From Streptomyces sporangiiformans (GTDB taxonomy: Bacteria > Actinomycetota > Actinomycetes > Streptomycetales > Streptomycetaceae), in the NCBI RefSeq assembly GCF_005768555.2, contig NZ_VCHX02000038.1, positions 1-45,774 on the forward strand: 45,774 bases of DNA, in the 5' to 3' direction. The translations under genes were made by a program, and so were the position numbers. A model generated the notes under the pieces. The model was not told the DNA's origin. It did no database searches and saw nothing but the letters and a program-made list of their open reading frames with translations. This document shows positions 27,330 to 35,475 of the stretch, one piece after another. Numbering within the stretch: position 1 is the stretch's first letter; the number at the start of each line of letters is the position of its first letter.

Positions 27330-27383
27330 ATGACAACAACCTTCTTCACTGTGAGGGCACCACGAATGGGGGCTCTCCGATGA
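27330..27383 (+). CDS. Fossil SDR start used as a 17-codon leader ORF
   Basis: After copy B the ATG and first codons of an SDR survive (MTTTFFT, compare MTTTFIT at 25706). The frame then runs [10 protein letters not shown] and stops in TGA 27381-27383. That TGA overlaps the next gene's ATG in an ATGA, so the fossil start may feed ribosomes into it. No function of the peptide is implied. Confidence 0.5.
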   Translation: MTTTFFTVRAPRMGALR

Positions 27384-27985
27384 GCGATGACGTGATCTCC
27401 AGCGGCTGGGACGTCCTGGACGCCTCCCACGAAGCACTGCGCACGGCGGTCCGCTCCGTCCCCGCCGACGGCTGGCACCTACCGACGCCCTGCGCGGACT
27501 GGACCGTCGCCCAGGTCTTCCAGCACGCCGTCGGCGACCAGATCGGCTACGCCGCCGCGCTGACCGGCGAACCCGGCCCCGACTTCAACCCCTTCGCCCC
27601 ATCGGGCGACATGGAAGGGGTGGACCCGGCGGCGTTCCTGGAGGACGCCCTGGCACGCGCGGCGAAGGCGTGGGCGGGGGCCGACCGGGACGCCGCCGAG
27701 GTGCCCGTGCCGCCACCGCCGCACAAGTTGTCCCCGTGGTCCGGCTCGGCAGCGTGCGGGCTGGACGCAGCGGTCCACGCCTGGGACATCGCCCGGGCGA
27801 CGGGCCGGCCGTCGCCGCTCACGCCCGAGTTGGCCCGCCCCCTCCTCAAGGTCGCCAGGGAGATCGTCGAGCCGCTGCGCCCCCGCGGCGCGTACACCGC
27901 CGCCCTGGCCCCCGACGAGGGCGACGACGACGTGGCGGTCCTCCTGCGTTACCTCGGCCGAGACCCCCTCTGGAGCGCCTCTTGA
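27380..27985 (+). CDS. TIGR03086-type (mycothiol-isomerase-fold) protein
   Basis: This 201-residue protein of the DinB/MDMPI fold shows [20 protein letters not shown] (PTPCxxWTVxxLxxH is the family signature, with the metal-binding His in QHAV). It then has the [11 protein letters not shown] motif with the second His/Asp. It ends [15 protein letters not shown] as in relatives. Members bind a metal and some use mycothiol; most are uncharacterised. It starts at ATG 27380, overlapping the leader ORF stop. Expression likely borrows the duplicated SDR promoter; this is inference. Confidence 0.82.
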   Translation: MSDDVISSGWDVLDASHEALRTAVRSVPADGWHLPTPCADWTVAQVFQHAVGDQIGYAAALTGEPGPDFNPFAPSGDMEGVDPAAFLEDALARAAKAWAGADRDAAEVPVPPPPHKLSPWSGSAACGLDAAVHAWDIARATGRPSPLTPELARPLLKVAREIVEPLRPRGAYTAALAPDEGDDDVAVLLRYLGRDPLWSAS

Positions 27986-28119
27986 GCCCCCGCTCCCTAC
28001 GCGGTGACAAGGCGACCACGGCGCGCGTACGACGCTCATGCGGGCGCCGGGGGGACCGAGCTCGGCGGGCAGGTCGCGCACCCCTGCACCGTCGACGAGG
28101 GCCTCTACCGCCGTCCCCG

Positions 28120-28670
28120 GCCCGGTCCCATTCCATGTAGTCACGTACATCCCGCAGCACCGAGACCGGCCAGTACACCGCCCACCCCGAGTGCCCCTTG
28201 GAGATTGAGTGCGGCACCATCGCTCGCGCGTTGACGATCCCGGACCCTGGCGCCGGCAGCTCGAACACTGTCAGCGCTGAGTGCTCACACAGCCGGAGCC
28301 CCGTGCGGACCATCGAGTCGGCGTACGCCGCGTTCCGCGCCGCCCGATCGTCCACGGAAGCATCGCGCCAGTCGCGTTGGCCTCGCCCGAACCACAAGAA
28401 GTCGAAGTACGTGCGCAGATCCCGGGCATGCGCGGCCTGGGTGTTCCACAGCGACGACGCCAACCACATGGAGAAGTAGCGGTTCAACGCCACGTCGTAT
28501 CGGCCCTCCGGACTGACCAGGAACGGCTGGCCATCAGGCACGCCAAGGTCGTCCAGTCGCTCATCGAGACCGGCGAACAGCGCGCTGAACGCCCGTATAA
28601 ACGGGCCCGTCTCGCGTGGCCACGCAGGGTCCCGGCGGGTGAAGTGGACCCGCCAACCCGTGATCGACAT
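28120..28670 (-). pseudogene. Tyrosine-recombinase-like integrase, truncated and deleted
   Basis: From ATG 28668-28670: [20 protein letters not shown], then [20 protein letters not shown], then [20 protein letters not shown]. This is the core-binding (SAM-like) domain of Streptomyces integrases. Around residue 105 homology jumps to [20 protein letters not shown] and later [15 protein letters not shown], after which the frame becomes low-complexity. The catalytic R-H-R-Y domain is absent. At least one internal deletion and loss of the C-terminus; dead. Confidence 0.65.
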
Positions 28671-28861
28671 GCGCTGGACGATAGTCCGTGGACAGCTCAA
28701 CAGCGCACGACTCAAGTGGGACGGGTTCCGGGCGCAGGTCTCGTCGGACCGGGAGGCCGAAAGGTGCAGGTCGTGAGCCGCATGGACCTGTCAGAGCCAG
28801 CAACAGGATGCAGAGGCCATTCTCCAGGCCACGTGGTTCACGTGGACAGTGGCGGCCCCGC

Positions 28862-30073
28862 TCAGCTCACGGCGTCGAGCAGCAGCTTTGCGGCCACCGT
28901 CGCCCCGTCCGTGCGGATCGTGCCGGCCACCGCCCTCGCCCGTGCGCGGGTCTCGGGGGTCAGGGCCGTCCTGAGCGCGGCGGACAGGGACTCGAAGGTC
29001 GGAGTCGGACCGTCGTGTGCCGCGCCGATGCCCAGCTCGGCCACCCGGCCGGCCCAGTACGGCTGGTCCGCCAACTGGGGTACCACCACCTGAGGCGCGC
29101 CGGCCCGGGTGGCCGTCATCGTGGTGCCCGCGCCGCCGTGGTGCACGACGGCGGCCACCCGGCCGAACAGCGCCTGGTGGTTGGCCTCGCCGACGGCGAA
29201 GCAGTCGTCCAGGTCGTCGATCAGGGCCAGGTCGGCCCAGCCCTGGGAGACGAGCGCGCGGCGACCCTGCGCACGGACCGCCTCGACGGCCACCTGGGCG
29301 ACGTCCGCCGAAGCGTGCATGGGCATACTGCCGAAGCCCACGTACACCGGTGGCTCGCCGGCCTCCAGGAACGCCACCAACTCGGCCGGGAGCGGCCGTT
29401 CGTCGAGCGGGATCCACGCGCCGGTCTGGACGACGTCGAAGTCCGGCATCTCCTGCAACGGGTCCAGGATCGGGTCCGTCGCCAGCCACGGCTGGTCGCC
29501 GATGACGTAGTCGCGAACGTTGTCCACAGGCGGCAGGCCGATCGACGCCCGGTTCGTGTTGAGCGCCTCACCGAACAGCGCGTTGATGCTCTGGGCGTCC
29601 AAGTCCCACAGCACGCTGTTGTCGGTCACCTCCGGCGGGAGCGGCCGGCCCGGATACGCCAGCGGCGGGCGCTGCGGCGAGGGCAGGGTGAGCTGTTGGA
29701 AGGTCACCGACACGGAAGGGATGCCCAGTTTCTCGGCCACCGACAGCGCACCGGCCGCGGCCGACATCATGCCGGTCACCACCAGGGCGTCGCACCCCTC
29801 GGCCGCCGCGGTGACCGCGCTGAGCTGGCTGGCGATCACCGCGGCCGCGCGCTGCGGCAGGGATGACGGCGGCGGCGCCGCCTTCGTCAGCGCACGCGCC
29901 GAAGGGCCGACCGGCACCAGCGGGACGCCGACGCCGGCCAACCGCTGCGCGAAGTCCTCGTCCGGCGGCGCGCACACCCGCACCTCCGCGCCGAGTTCCC
30001 GTAACCGCACCGCGAGTCCCACCAGTGGTTCGACATCCCCGCGCGACCCATACGTCGACAACAACACACGCAC
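28862..30073 (-). CDS. GT1-family glycosyltransferase (GtfA/macrolide GT type)
   Basis: This 403-residue GT-B enzyme shows MRVLLSTYGSRGDVEPLVGL, the usual acceptor-domain start with the catalytic-region motif GSRGDV. The donor domain has VYVGFGSMPM and the nucleotide-sugar signature HHGGAGTT (311-318), followed by QLADQPYWAGRVAELGIG (DQ pair for sugar binding). Family members glycosylate antibiotics (vancomycin group, macrolides) or lipids. As there is no polyketide or peptide assembly gene nearby, it may inactivate or decorate an external compound. Start ATG 30071-30073. Intact, length normal. Confidence 0.9.
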   Translation of the reverse strand: MRVLLSTYGSRGDVEPLVGLAVRLRELGAEVRVCAPPDEDFAQRLAGVGVPLVPVGPSARALTKAAPPPSSLPQRAAAVIASQLSAVTAAAEGCDALVVTGMMSAAAGALSVAEKLGIPSVSVTFQQLTLPSPQRPPLAYPGRPLPPEVTDNSVLWDLDAQSINALFGEALNTNRASIGLPPVDNVRDYVIGDQPWLATDPILDPLQEMPDFDVVQTGAWIPLDERPLPAELVAFLEAGEPPVYVGFGSMPMHASADVAQVAVEAVRAQGRRALVSQGWADLALIDDLDDCFAVGEANHQALFGRVAAVVHHGGAGTTMTATRAGAPQVVVPQLADQPYWAGRVAELGIGAAHDGPTPTFESLSAALRTALTPETRARARAVAGTIRTDGATVAAKLLLDAVS

Positions 30074-30086
30074 TTTGCGACTCCAT

Positions 30087-30120
30087 TTCCGCAGATTCTG
30101 GCCTCGGCCGGAGATTCTGC
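30087..30120. promoter_or_regulatory. Nested dyad between divergent GT and methyltransferase genes
   Basis: Outer arms CCGCAGA (30087-30093) and TCTGCGG (30114-30120) and inner GGCC/GGCC (30098-30101, 30104-30107) form a dyad. It also contains AGATTCTG twice (30091-30098, 30110-30117). A likely operator for the GT promoter. Confidence 0.45.
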
Positions 30121-30135
30121 GGCATGACCGGGGCC

Positions 30136-30164
30136 TTGCGGCAAGCCCCCCAGTGCGCTATAAG
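30136..30164 (+). promoter_or_regulatory. Sigma-70-like promoter facing the methyltransferase gene
   Basis: TTGCGG (30136-30141) and TATAAG (30159-30164) with a 17-nt spacer, a good HrdB-type promoter. The -35 is inside a small stem (GGGGC..GCCCC). The predicted first base is about 30171, exactly the GTG of a tiny ORF. Confidence 0.65.
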
Positions 30165-30170
30165 TTGAGA

Positions 30171-30188
30171 GTGGCAAGGAGCGGGTAA
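30171..30188 (+). CDS. Candidate leaderless five-codon leader ORF
   Basis: GTG-GCA-AGG-AGC-GGG-TAA begins where transcription should start, 6 nt after the -10. Streptomyces translate leaderless mRNAs well. The ORF fills the left arm and loop of the terminator at 30173-30209, so a ribosome on it would keep the terminator open. Inference from layout only. Confidence 0.4.
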   Translation: MARSG

Positions 30189-30209
30189 CCTCCTTGCCTT
30201 TGCCTTTTT
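30173..30209 (+). terminator. Rho-independent terminator or attenuator with T-tract
   Basis: GGCAAGGAG (30173-30181) and CTCCTTGCC (30190-30198) are perfect complements with an 8-nt loop. TTTGCC and TTTTT (30205-30209) follow. No plus-strand gene ends here, since the GT gene points away, so the terminator serves the promoter at 30136-30164 and precedes the methyltransferase by about 120 bp. Confidence 0.7.
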
Positions 30210-30327
30210 CTCGTCCGCTCTGGACGGACGACCTCCACGCGAAGCGGCGGCGCGCCTCGTACGGCGCGGTGCGTCGGCCCAGGAGGTGTGCATTTGGAGA
30301 ACCTCGCCACGCCCCTACGATGATCCG

Positions 30328-30942
30328 ATGCGCCAGCCCGCCCCGGAGCCCTACTGGAACACCAACGTTGCCCGGCACCCGGGCATCTTGCGCGCGGTTC
30401 CGGCGGGTTGCGGCGATGCGCTGGACGTCGGATGCGGGGACGGGCTCCTGGCACGGAAGCTTGTTGGGCGGGCGAAGGGCGTCACCGGGATCGACAAGTC
30501 GCCGGAAATGATCGCCTGCGCGCGTCGGCTCGCCGTCGGCTGTCAGGATCTCAGCTTCATCGAGGGCGATTTCCTCACCTCCGAACTCCCTGCCGCGGGC
30601 TACGACTTCATCTGCTCGGTGACCACGATCCATCACATGGACTTCGAACGGGCCCTCACCCGCATGCGCGAACTGCTTCGGCCTGGCGGCACGCTGGTGG
30701 TAGTCGGTCTGGCCCGCGAGGCGAGCGTGCCGGAGTGGGCGGCTACGATCGCGGCTGCTCCGGTCGTGCGGATCACGAAGGCGCTGCGCCGCGCGCATGG
30801 CCCGGAGGGCATGCCGATCGCCGACCCGCAGATGAGCTACGGGCAGGTGCGGGCTGCGGCGCGACATCTGCTGCCCGGTGTGCGCTACCGCCGGCATGTG
30901 CTCCGCCGGTACTCGCTGACCTGGGAAAGCCCCGCCCGCTGA
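30328..30942 (+). CDS. Class I SAM-dependent methyltransferase
   Basis: This 204-residue Methyltransf_11/25-type enzyme shows motif I DVGCGDG (33-39), acidic loop after VTGIDKSPEM (D51), FIEGDFLT, motif IV region DFICSVTTIHHM and LRPGGTLVVVGL. The C-terminal third (YGQVRAAARHLLPGVRYRRH) is as in relatives annotated only as methyltransferases; the substrate is unknown, probably a small molecule. ATG 30328 is chosen over the upstream 30286 start because homology begins at EPYWNTNVARHP. It is preceded by the promoter-attenuator element. Confidence 0.85.
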   Translation: MRQPAPEPYWNTNVARHPGILRAVPAGCGDALDVGCGDGLLARKLVGRAKGVTGIDKSPEMIACARRLAVGCQDLSFIEGDFLTSELPAAGYDFICSVTTIHHMDFERALTRMRELLRPGGTLVVVGLAREASVPEWAATIAAAPVVRITKALRRAHGPEGMPIADPQMSYGQVRAAARHLLPGVRYRRHVLRRYSLTWESPAR

Positions 30943-31005
30943 CCGGACATCGGCGATTGAGCCTTTCCCCATCGCGGGCGGTTTGAGCGTAAGTGACGCG
31001 ATGGA

Positions 31006-32019
31006 TCAGGGCCGGTCTGACGTCTGTGCGAGCCCCGGCCGAGAACGGCCAAGGCCACGGGACTCGGTGAATGCGCGCCGATAGGCGGTTGGCGAAATGC
31101 CGACTATGCGGTTGAAGTGGCGACGCAAGGTCGTGGCTGTGCCCATTCCAACCTGCTCGGCGATTTTCTCGATGCTGTTGTCGGTCGTTTCGAGCAGTTC
31201 CTGTGCACGACGGATTCGCTGGGTGAGCAGCCACTGCAGTGGACTGGTGCCGGTGACCGCCATGAACCGTCGGCTGAAATGGCGCAGGCTCATGTTCGCT
31301 CGGCGAGCGAGTTCGGCGACCGTGACCGGCTCGTCGAGCCGTTGCCTCGTCTCGTCGAGCAGGCCGGACAGACCGTACCGCCCCTCACCGCGATCTCCGC
31401 TGTCGCCGCCGGGCAAAGGGTCGGCGATGAACTGCGCCTGCCCGCCCGCGCGATGCGGAGCCACGACGAGCCGCCTTGCCAGCGTGTTGGCCAGGATCAC
31501 GCCGTGGTCGCTGCGGACCATGTGCAGGCAGAGGTCGATCCCGGCGGCCTGCCCCGCCGAGGTGAGCACGTCACCGTCGTCGATGTACAGCACGCCGGGA
31601 TCCACCTCGACCTCCGGATAGGACTCGGCCAGCTTTCGGGTGTGCATCCAGTGGGTGGTCGCGCGGCGTCCGTCGAGCAGCCCGGCAGCAGCCAGCACGA
31701 ACGCTCCGGTGCAGATGGAGGCGACCCGCGCGCCCCGTTGGTGCGCCGCGCGTACGGCTTCCACCAGTTCGGCAGGCGGGTGGTCCAGGGCGTCGTCGCA
31801 GGCGGGGACGATTACCGTGTCGGCCTCTGCCAGGTCGTCCAGCCTGCGCGGTGTCTCGGAGCGCAGCCATCCCCCGACACTTGCCCCGGGGGCCGCGCAG
31901 ATCCTTAGTTCGTAACCGGCCTCGGCAGCCTCTGGATTGCCGGGGCCGAAGATCGTGCACGGAATGGCCAGTTCGAACAGAGGCATCCCGTCAGTGACGG
32001 CGAGCGCGACGGAGGTCAT
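31006..32019 (-). CDS. GlxA-type AraC regulator with DJ-1/PfpI domain
   Basis: The 337-residue protein has residues 1-175 as a class-I-amidotransferase-like (DJ-1/PfpI) fold with the nucleophile-elbow-like SICTGAFVLAAAGLLDGR. Residues 230-325 are an AraC double helix-turn-helix (VTVAELARRANMSLRHFSRR, then IEKIAEQVGMGTATTLRRHF). Such regulators sense metabolites through the first domain. It is divergent from the MFS pump at 32092 with 72 bp between, so that pump is the likely target. Intact. Confidence 0.9.
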   Translation of the reverse strand: MTSVALAVTDGMPLFELAIPCTIFGPGNPEAAEAGYELRICAAPGASVGGWLRSETPRRLDDLAEADTVIVPACDDALDHPPAELVEAVRAAHQRGARVASICTGAFVLAAAGLLDGRRATTHWMHTRKLAESYPEVEVDPGVLYIDDGDVLTSAGQAAGIDLCLHMVRSDHGVILANTLARRLVVAPHRAGGQAQFIADPLPGGDSGDRGEGRYGLSGLLDETRQRLDEPVTVAELARRANMSLRHFSRRFMAVTGTSPLQWLLTQRIRRAQELLETTDNSIEKIAEQVGMGTATTLRRHFNRIVGISPTAYRRAFTESRGLGRSRPGLAQTSDRP

Positions 32020-32091
32020 GGCCTAAATTGTACGCACGGTGGCATTTCGGCCCGTTGCGGCGATTGTTGGTCGCCGGTCAGTGTCGTAGTC

Positions 32092-33381
32092 ATGACCAAC
32101 CCGACTGCGCGTACGTGCCGAAGGACCCCGAAGGGAGACGATCAGCTTTCCGGTGGCAGCCGTGCTTGGCTTGCGATCGCGCTGGGCGTGGCGGCCGTCG
32201 GCTGGGGGGCGAACCAATTCGCGCCCCTGTTGTTGCTGTACCGCTCCGAACTGGGCGTCTCGACGACGACGGTGCAGGCGACCTACGCCCTCTACGCCGT
32301 CGGGCTGGTCCCCGGGCTGCTGCTGGGTGGCCCGTACTCCGATCGGTACGGCCGCCGTCGGGTACTGGTGCCCGCGCTGATCACTTCGGCGCTCGCCAGC
32401 GGGTTCCTCATGCTGGCGGGTTCGGGGCTGGGCTGGCTGTTCATCGGGCGGCTGGTCGCCGGTGCCGCCAGCGGAGCAGCGTTCAGCTCGGGCACCGCTT
32501 GGATCAAGGAACTCACCGTCAGCGGTTCCTGTCGGGATGAGCACGCCGGTGCCCGACGCGCGACAATCGGCATGACCACGGGCTTCGCCGTCGGCCCGCT
32601 GATCGCCGGTCTCATGGCGCAGGCCGCACCGAACCCGATCCTCACCTCCTACATTCCGCATGTGGCACTCACCTTGGCGGCCCTGCCGTTCGTGCTGCAC
32701 ACACCGGAGACCCACAAAGCCGACGAGGACACCACGTTCCGGTTGCGGTTGCGGTTGCGGTTGCCCGAAGCGAGCAGGCGCCGGTTCTGGACCGTCGTCG
32801 CGCCGCTGGCCCCGTGGGTGTTCGGCGCGTCCTCCATCGCGTTGGCCTACCTGCCCGGCCTGGTGCGGGACCAACTCGGTGACAGGGCTTTGATGTTCAG
32901 TGCGCTGGTGACCACGCTGACCATGGTCGCGGGCATCCTGGTGCAGCCGCTGGCGCGTCGTGTCCACCACCCGGAGAAGCCCCACCTGATCGCCACCGCA
33001 CTGGGCATCGTCGTGGGCGGACTGGTACTCAGCGCGGTGGCCGCGGCGAGCGCGCAATGGTGGCTCATCGCCATCGCCGCGCTGGTGCTCGGCGCGGGTT
33101 ACGGCTGCTGCCTGGTGTGCGGCCTGATGGAGGTGCAGCGCCTGGCGAGCGCCGAGAACTTGGGCAGGCTGACCGCTGTCTTCCAGGCCTTCGCCTACCT
33201 CGGATTCGGCGCGCCGTATCTACTGGCCGTGTTGGAGCGCGCGCTGCCGCCGCCGGAGTTGCTGCTGCTGGCGTCCGCGCCGGCGGTGCTCACCCTCGCC
33301 TGGACCACTTACCGCGCCGCGCACGGGACTGACCGGGCAGGTGGGCCACGCGAGGGCGAAAGGCCGCCGAGTTGCCGGTGA
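32092..33381 (+). CDS. MFS transporter
   Basis: This 429-residue, 12-helix major-facilitator protein has motif A GPYSDRYGRRRV after helix 2 and RLVAGAASGAAFSSGTAW in helix 4. The central loop carries the Arg-Leu repeat, and the second half begins FWTVVAPLAPWVFGASSIAL. It is likely a proton-driven exporter of small molecules. The start ATG 32092 gives a 28-residue lead. It is probably controlled by the divergent GlxA-type regulator. The stop overlaps the IS5 fragment that follows. Confidence 0.88.
   Translation: MTNPTARTCRRTPKGDDQLSGGSRAWLAIALGVAAVGWGANQFAPLLLLYRSELGVSTTTVQATYALYAVGLVPGLLLGGPYSDRYGRRRVLVPALITSALASGFLMLAGSGLGWLFIGRLVAGAASGAAFSSGTAWIKELTVSGSCRDEHAGARRATIGMTTGFAVGPLIAGLMAQAAPNPILTSYIPHVALTLAALPFVLHTPETHKADEDTTFRLRLRLRLPEASRRRFWTVVAPLAPWVFGASSIALAYLPGLVRDQLGDRALMFSALVTTLTMVAGILVQPLARRVHHPEKPHLIATALGIVVGGLVLSAVAAASAQWWLIAIAALVLGAGYGCCLVCGLMEVQRLASAENLGRLTAVFQAFAYLGFGAPYLLAVLERALPPPELLLLASAPAVLTLAWTTYRAAHGTDRAGGPREGERPPSCR
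32741..32764. repeat. Four in-frame GGTTGC repeats in the MFS gene
   Basis: Four perfect 6-bp units encode Arg-Leu repeats in the central cytoplasmic loop. The number of units is a multiple of whole codons, so slippage keeps the frame. Confidence 0.85.
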
Positions 33382-33725
33382 GCGACGTCGTAGTCGAGCA
33401 CCGCCGTGGTCTCGGCACCCGATGGCGGCGCCTGAGCGCAGGTCGGCAGGCCCTGCTCGTCCTCGCCCATCTCCGCAACGGTCATCCGTATGCGCAGCTC
33501 GCGGCCGAGTTCGGCGTCGGCACCGCCACCGCCTACCGCTACATCAAGCTCCGTCGCTCGACCACCCGCATCACGGGCCTCGTCCACCGTCGTCTGCCTG
33601 CATCTGGCCAGCTCAACCTGAGGATGGACAACGCTGTTCGTCTTCGTCACGGTGTCCAGGGCCCTGTCTTCCCGAGACAGATGAGTAGGGGTACTCATGC
33701 CGACGGTTCGGGTGTCGCCCCAGGA
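33372..33725 (+). mobile_element. IS5-family transposase, N-terminal fragment
   Basis: The frame reads RRGLGTRWRRLSAGRQALLV and LAHLRNGHPYAQLAAEFGVG with TATAYRYI. This is the helix-turn-helix start of IS5-type (HTH_Tnp_4) transposases in Streptomyces. After YRYIKLRR homology stops; the rest of the frame to 33725 is unrelated. The DDE domain is missing. Confidence 0.65.
33681..33698. promoter_or_regulatory. Inverted repeat ATGAGTA-GGGG-TACTCAT
   Basis: A perfect 7-bp palindrome with 4-bp spacer lies 58 bp before the DUF2238 start. GAGTA..TACTC palindromes are typical response-regulator or TetR sites in actinobacteria. A likely control site of the next gene. Confidence 0.5.
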
Positions 33726-33755
33726 TGATGGGCACCCTGACACGAGGAGACCGTC

Positions 33756-34472
33756 ATGTCCGCCATCACGACCGCCACCGGCCCGTCGGCGCAAGCGGCC
33801 CCTGTCGCCCATGAGTCGAGCGATCGTCGCACAGGCCGTCGGCTTCCCACCGCACTGGTCGCCGTCGTCGCCGTCGCGCTCGCCGTTTCGGCATGGCATC
33901 CCAAGGATCCGACCACCTGGCTGCTGGAGACCGTGTGGGTGCTGGTCGGTGTGCCGCTGGCCATCCTGCTGCGCAAGCGATTCCCGCTCAGCAACCTGCT
34001 GTGCTGCCTGCTGGCCGTACACGCCCTGGTCCTCATCGTGGGCGGGCACTACACCTACGCGGAAGTTCCCGCAGGTGACTGGGTGCGCGACTGGTTCGAC
34101 CTGGAGCGCAACCCCTACGACCGCTTCGGCCACCTCATGCAGGGATTCGTACCGGCCGTCCTGGTACGGGAGATCCTCACCCGGACCTCACCGCTGCGGG
34201 GCAGCCGCTGGCTGGCCCCGCTGACCGTCTGCGCCTGCCTCGCCTTCAGCGCGGTCTTCGAGATGCTGGAGTGGGCCGCAGCCGTGACGGGAGGGCACGC
34301 CGCCGACGCGTTCCTGGCCACCCAGGGCGATGTGTGGGACACCCAGTGGGACATGTTCTGCGCACTGATCGGCGCCACCGGCTCGCTGCTGCTCCTCAGC
34401 CGGGTACACGACCGCCACCTCGCCCGCCTCGAGCTCACGCCAGTCGGCTCCGTCAGGCCCTCGGCGCGCTGA
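33756..34472 (+). CDS. DUF2238 (YjdF-type) membrane protein
   Basis: This 238-residue protein has about six membrane helices and the DUF2238 marks: GGHYTYAEVPAG, NPYDRFGHLMQGFVPA, FEMLEWAAA and GDVWDTQWDM. The conserved charged residues in these motifs lie at helix ends, suggesting a conserved but unknown membrane function. GAGGAG precedes ATG 33756. An upstream palindrome may regulate it. Intact. Confidence 0.88.
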   Translation: MSAITTATGPSAQAAPVAHESSDRRTGRRLPTALVAVVAVALAVSAWHPKDPTTWLLETVWVLVGVPLAILLRKRFPLSNLLCCLLAVHALVLIVGGHYTYAEVPAGDWVRDWFDLERNPYDRFGHLMQGFVPAVLVREILTRTSPLRGSRWLAPLTVCACLAFSAVFEMLEWAAAVTGGHAADAFLATQGDVWDTQWDMFCALIGATGSLLLLSRVHDRHLARLELTPVGSVRPSAR

Positions 34473-34626
34473 ACGTTCACTGCTCGACCGCCCGCAGCGT
34501 GCAGCAGCCTGGGAAGGCCGGCAGGGCAGGGCAACCATCCGAGCGCACCGTCAGTCGTATGTCATGTCGTATCACGACACCGCCCAACATGGACGGTGTC
34601 GTACAAGGACACAGGGGGAGACACTC

Positions 34627-35307
34627 ATGCGGAAATCGAGGGTGCTCAGACCGCTGATCACGTTATTAGCGGGGATGGCGCTGGTGTTCGCGGGGCCGGC
34701 CGTGGCGCAGGCCGCAAGCCAGGGGAGCAATGCCGCCGAGGACGACCCGCGCGTCGAGATGGAAGTGGAGCTGTTCAACGCGATCGTCCCGCAGCCCTAC
34801 ACGCCCGATCCCGACGCCTACTTCGGGCCGTACAAGTGCCAGCTGTACGTCCGGGACTACTGGCCCACAGCCGGCTGCGGCGGCTTCTCCATCTACACCA
34901 AGCTGAGCCATGTGCGCGAACAGCCCGGCTACATCGAGGGCCTGGAGGACAACTCCTACTTCCGGGCTACCGTCGAAACGTCCCGCACCTTCGGCTGCAT
35001 GTACGAAAACGGCGTCTTCGACTGGGACACCGCCTTCAAGGTGGAGGAGCAGCGGCGCATGTCCTCCTATTACTACACCCCCATGACCGGGTACTTGCTG
35101 TACCAGTACCGCACCACTGAGACGAACGATCTGGGGCCGGGCTTCTTCGTGAACTTCGCGCCGGTGGAGGTCGACTGCGCCGAGGGAATGACCCCGACGC
35201 AGCACGACCTCAAGGTCGACGATGTGCGGATCAGCGTCGAGGACTCGCCGGTCTTCGGAAACCGCAGCTGGGAGTTCGGGCCGTTCACCGCGGGCAGCAG
35301 CGCGTGA
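34627..35307 (+). CDS. Secreted protein of unknown function
   Basis: The 226-residue protein has a Sec signal peptide, MRKSRVLRP then a hydrophobic core LITLLAGMALVFAG and cleavage near AVAQA-AS (residues 29/30). The mature part is acidic and rich in Tyr/Phe, with four cysteines (in YKCQL, AGCGGF, FGCMYE, VDCAEG) that could form two disulfides. No family recognised; it looks like a small beta-rich extracellular protein. GGGGGAG precedes ATG 34627; the earlier in-frame ATG at 34564 has no signal-peptide logic. It ends before a strong terminator. Confidence 0.75.
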   Translation: MRKSRVLRPLITLLAGMALVFAGPAVAQAASQGSNAAEDDPRVEMEVELFNAIVPQPYTPDPDAYFGPYKCQLYVRDYWPTAGCGGFSIYTKLSHVREQPGYIEGLEDNSYFRATVETSRTFGCMYENGVFDWDTAFKVEEQRRMSSYYYTPMTGYLLYQYRTTETNDLGPGFFVNFAPVEVDCAEGMTPTQHDLKVDDVRISVEDSPVFGNRSWEFGPFTAGSSA

Positions 35308-35389
35308 CCCATGCCCGTGCATGCGGCATGAGGCATGCCGGTCAGCGCTTGACCGTGGTCGTACCCGGGCCCATGGCCATGCCCATGTC

Positions 35390-35424
35390 GCAGCCTGCCG
35401 GTCAGTGGACGCCCGGCAGGCTGC
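35390..35424. terminator. Bidirectional hairpin terminator
   Basis: GCAGCCTGCCGG (35390-35401) and CCGGCAGGCTGC (35413-35424) form a perfect 12-bp stem with an 11-nt loop, between the convergent secreted-protein and glycosylase genes. Confidence 0.8.
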
Positions 35425-35475
35425 ACCGTTCGCTGATCCCGAGGGCAGACGGTGTAGGCCCTTCGACTGTGCCGT

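Noticed and set aside
28862..30942. Glycosyltransferase plus methyltransferase as part of an antibiotic biosynthetic cluster
   Set aside because: No polyketide, peptide or sugar biosynthesis genes in the window; the genes are divergent and better read as single accessory genes.
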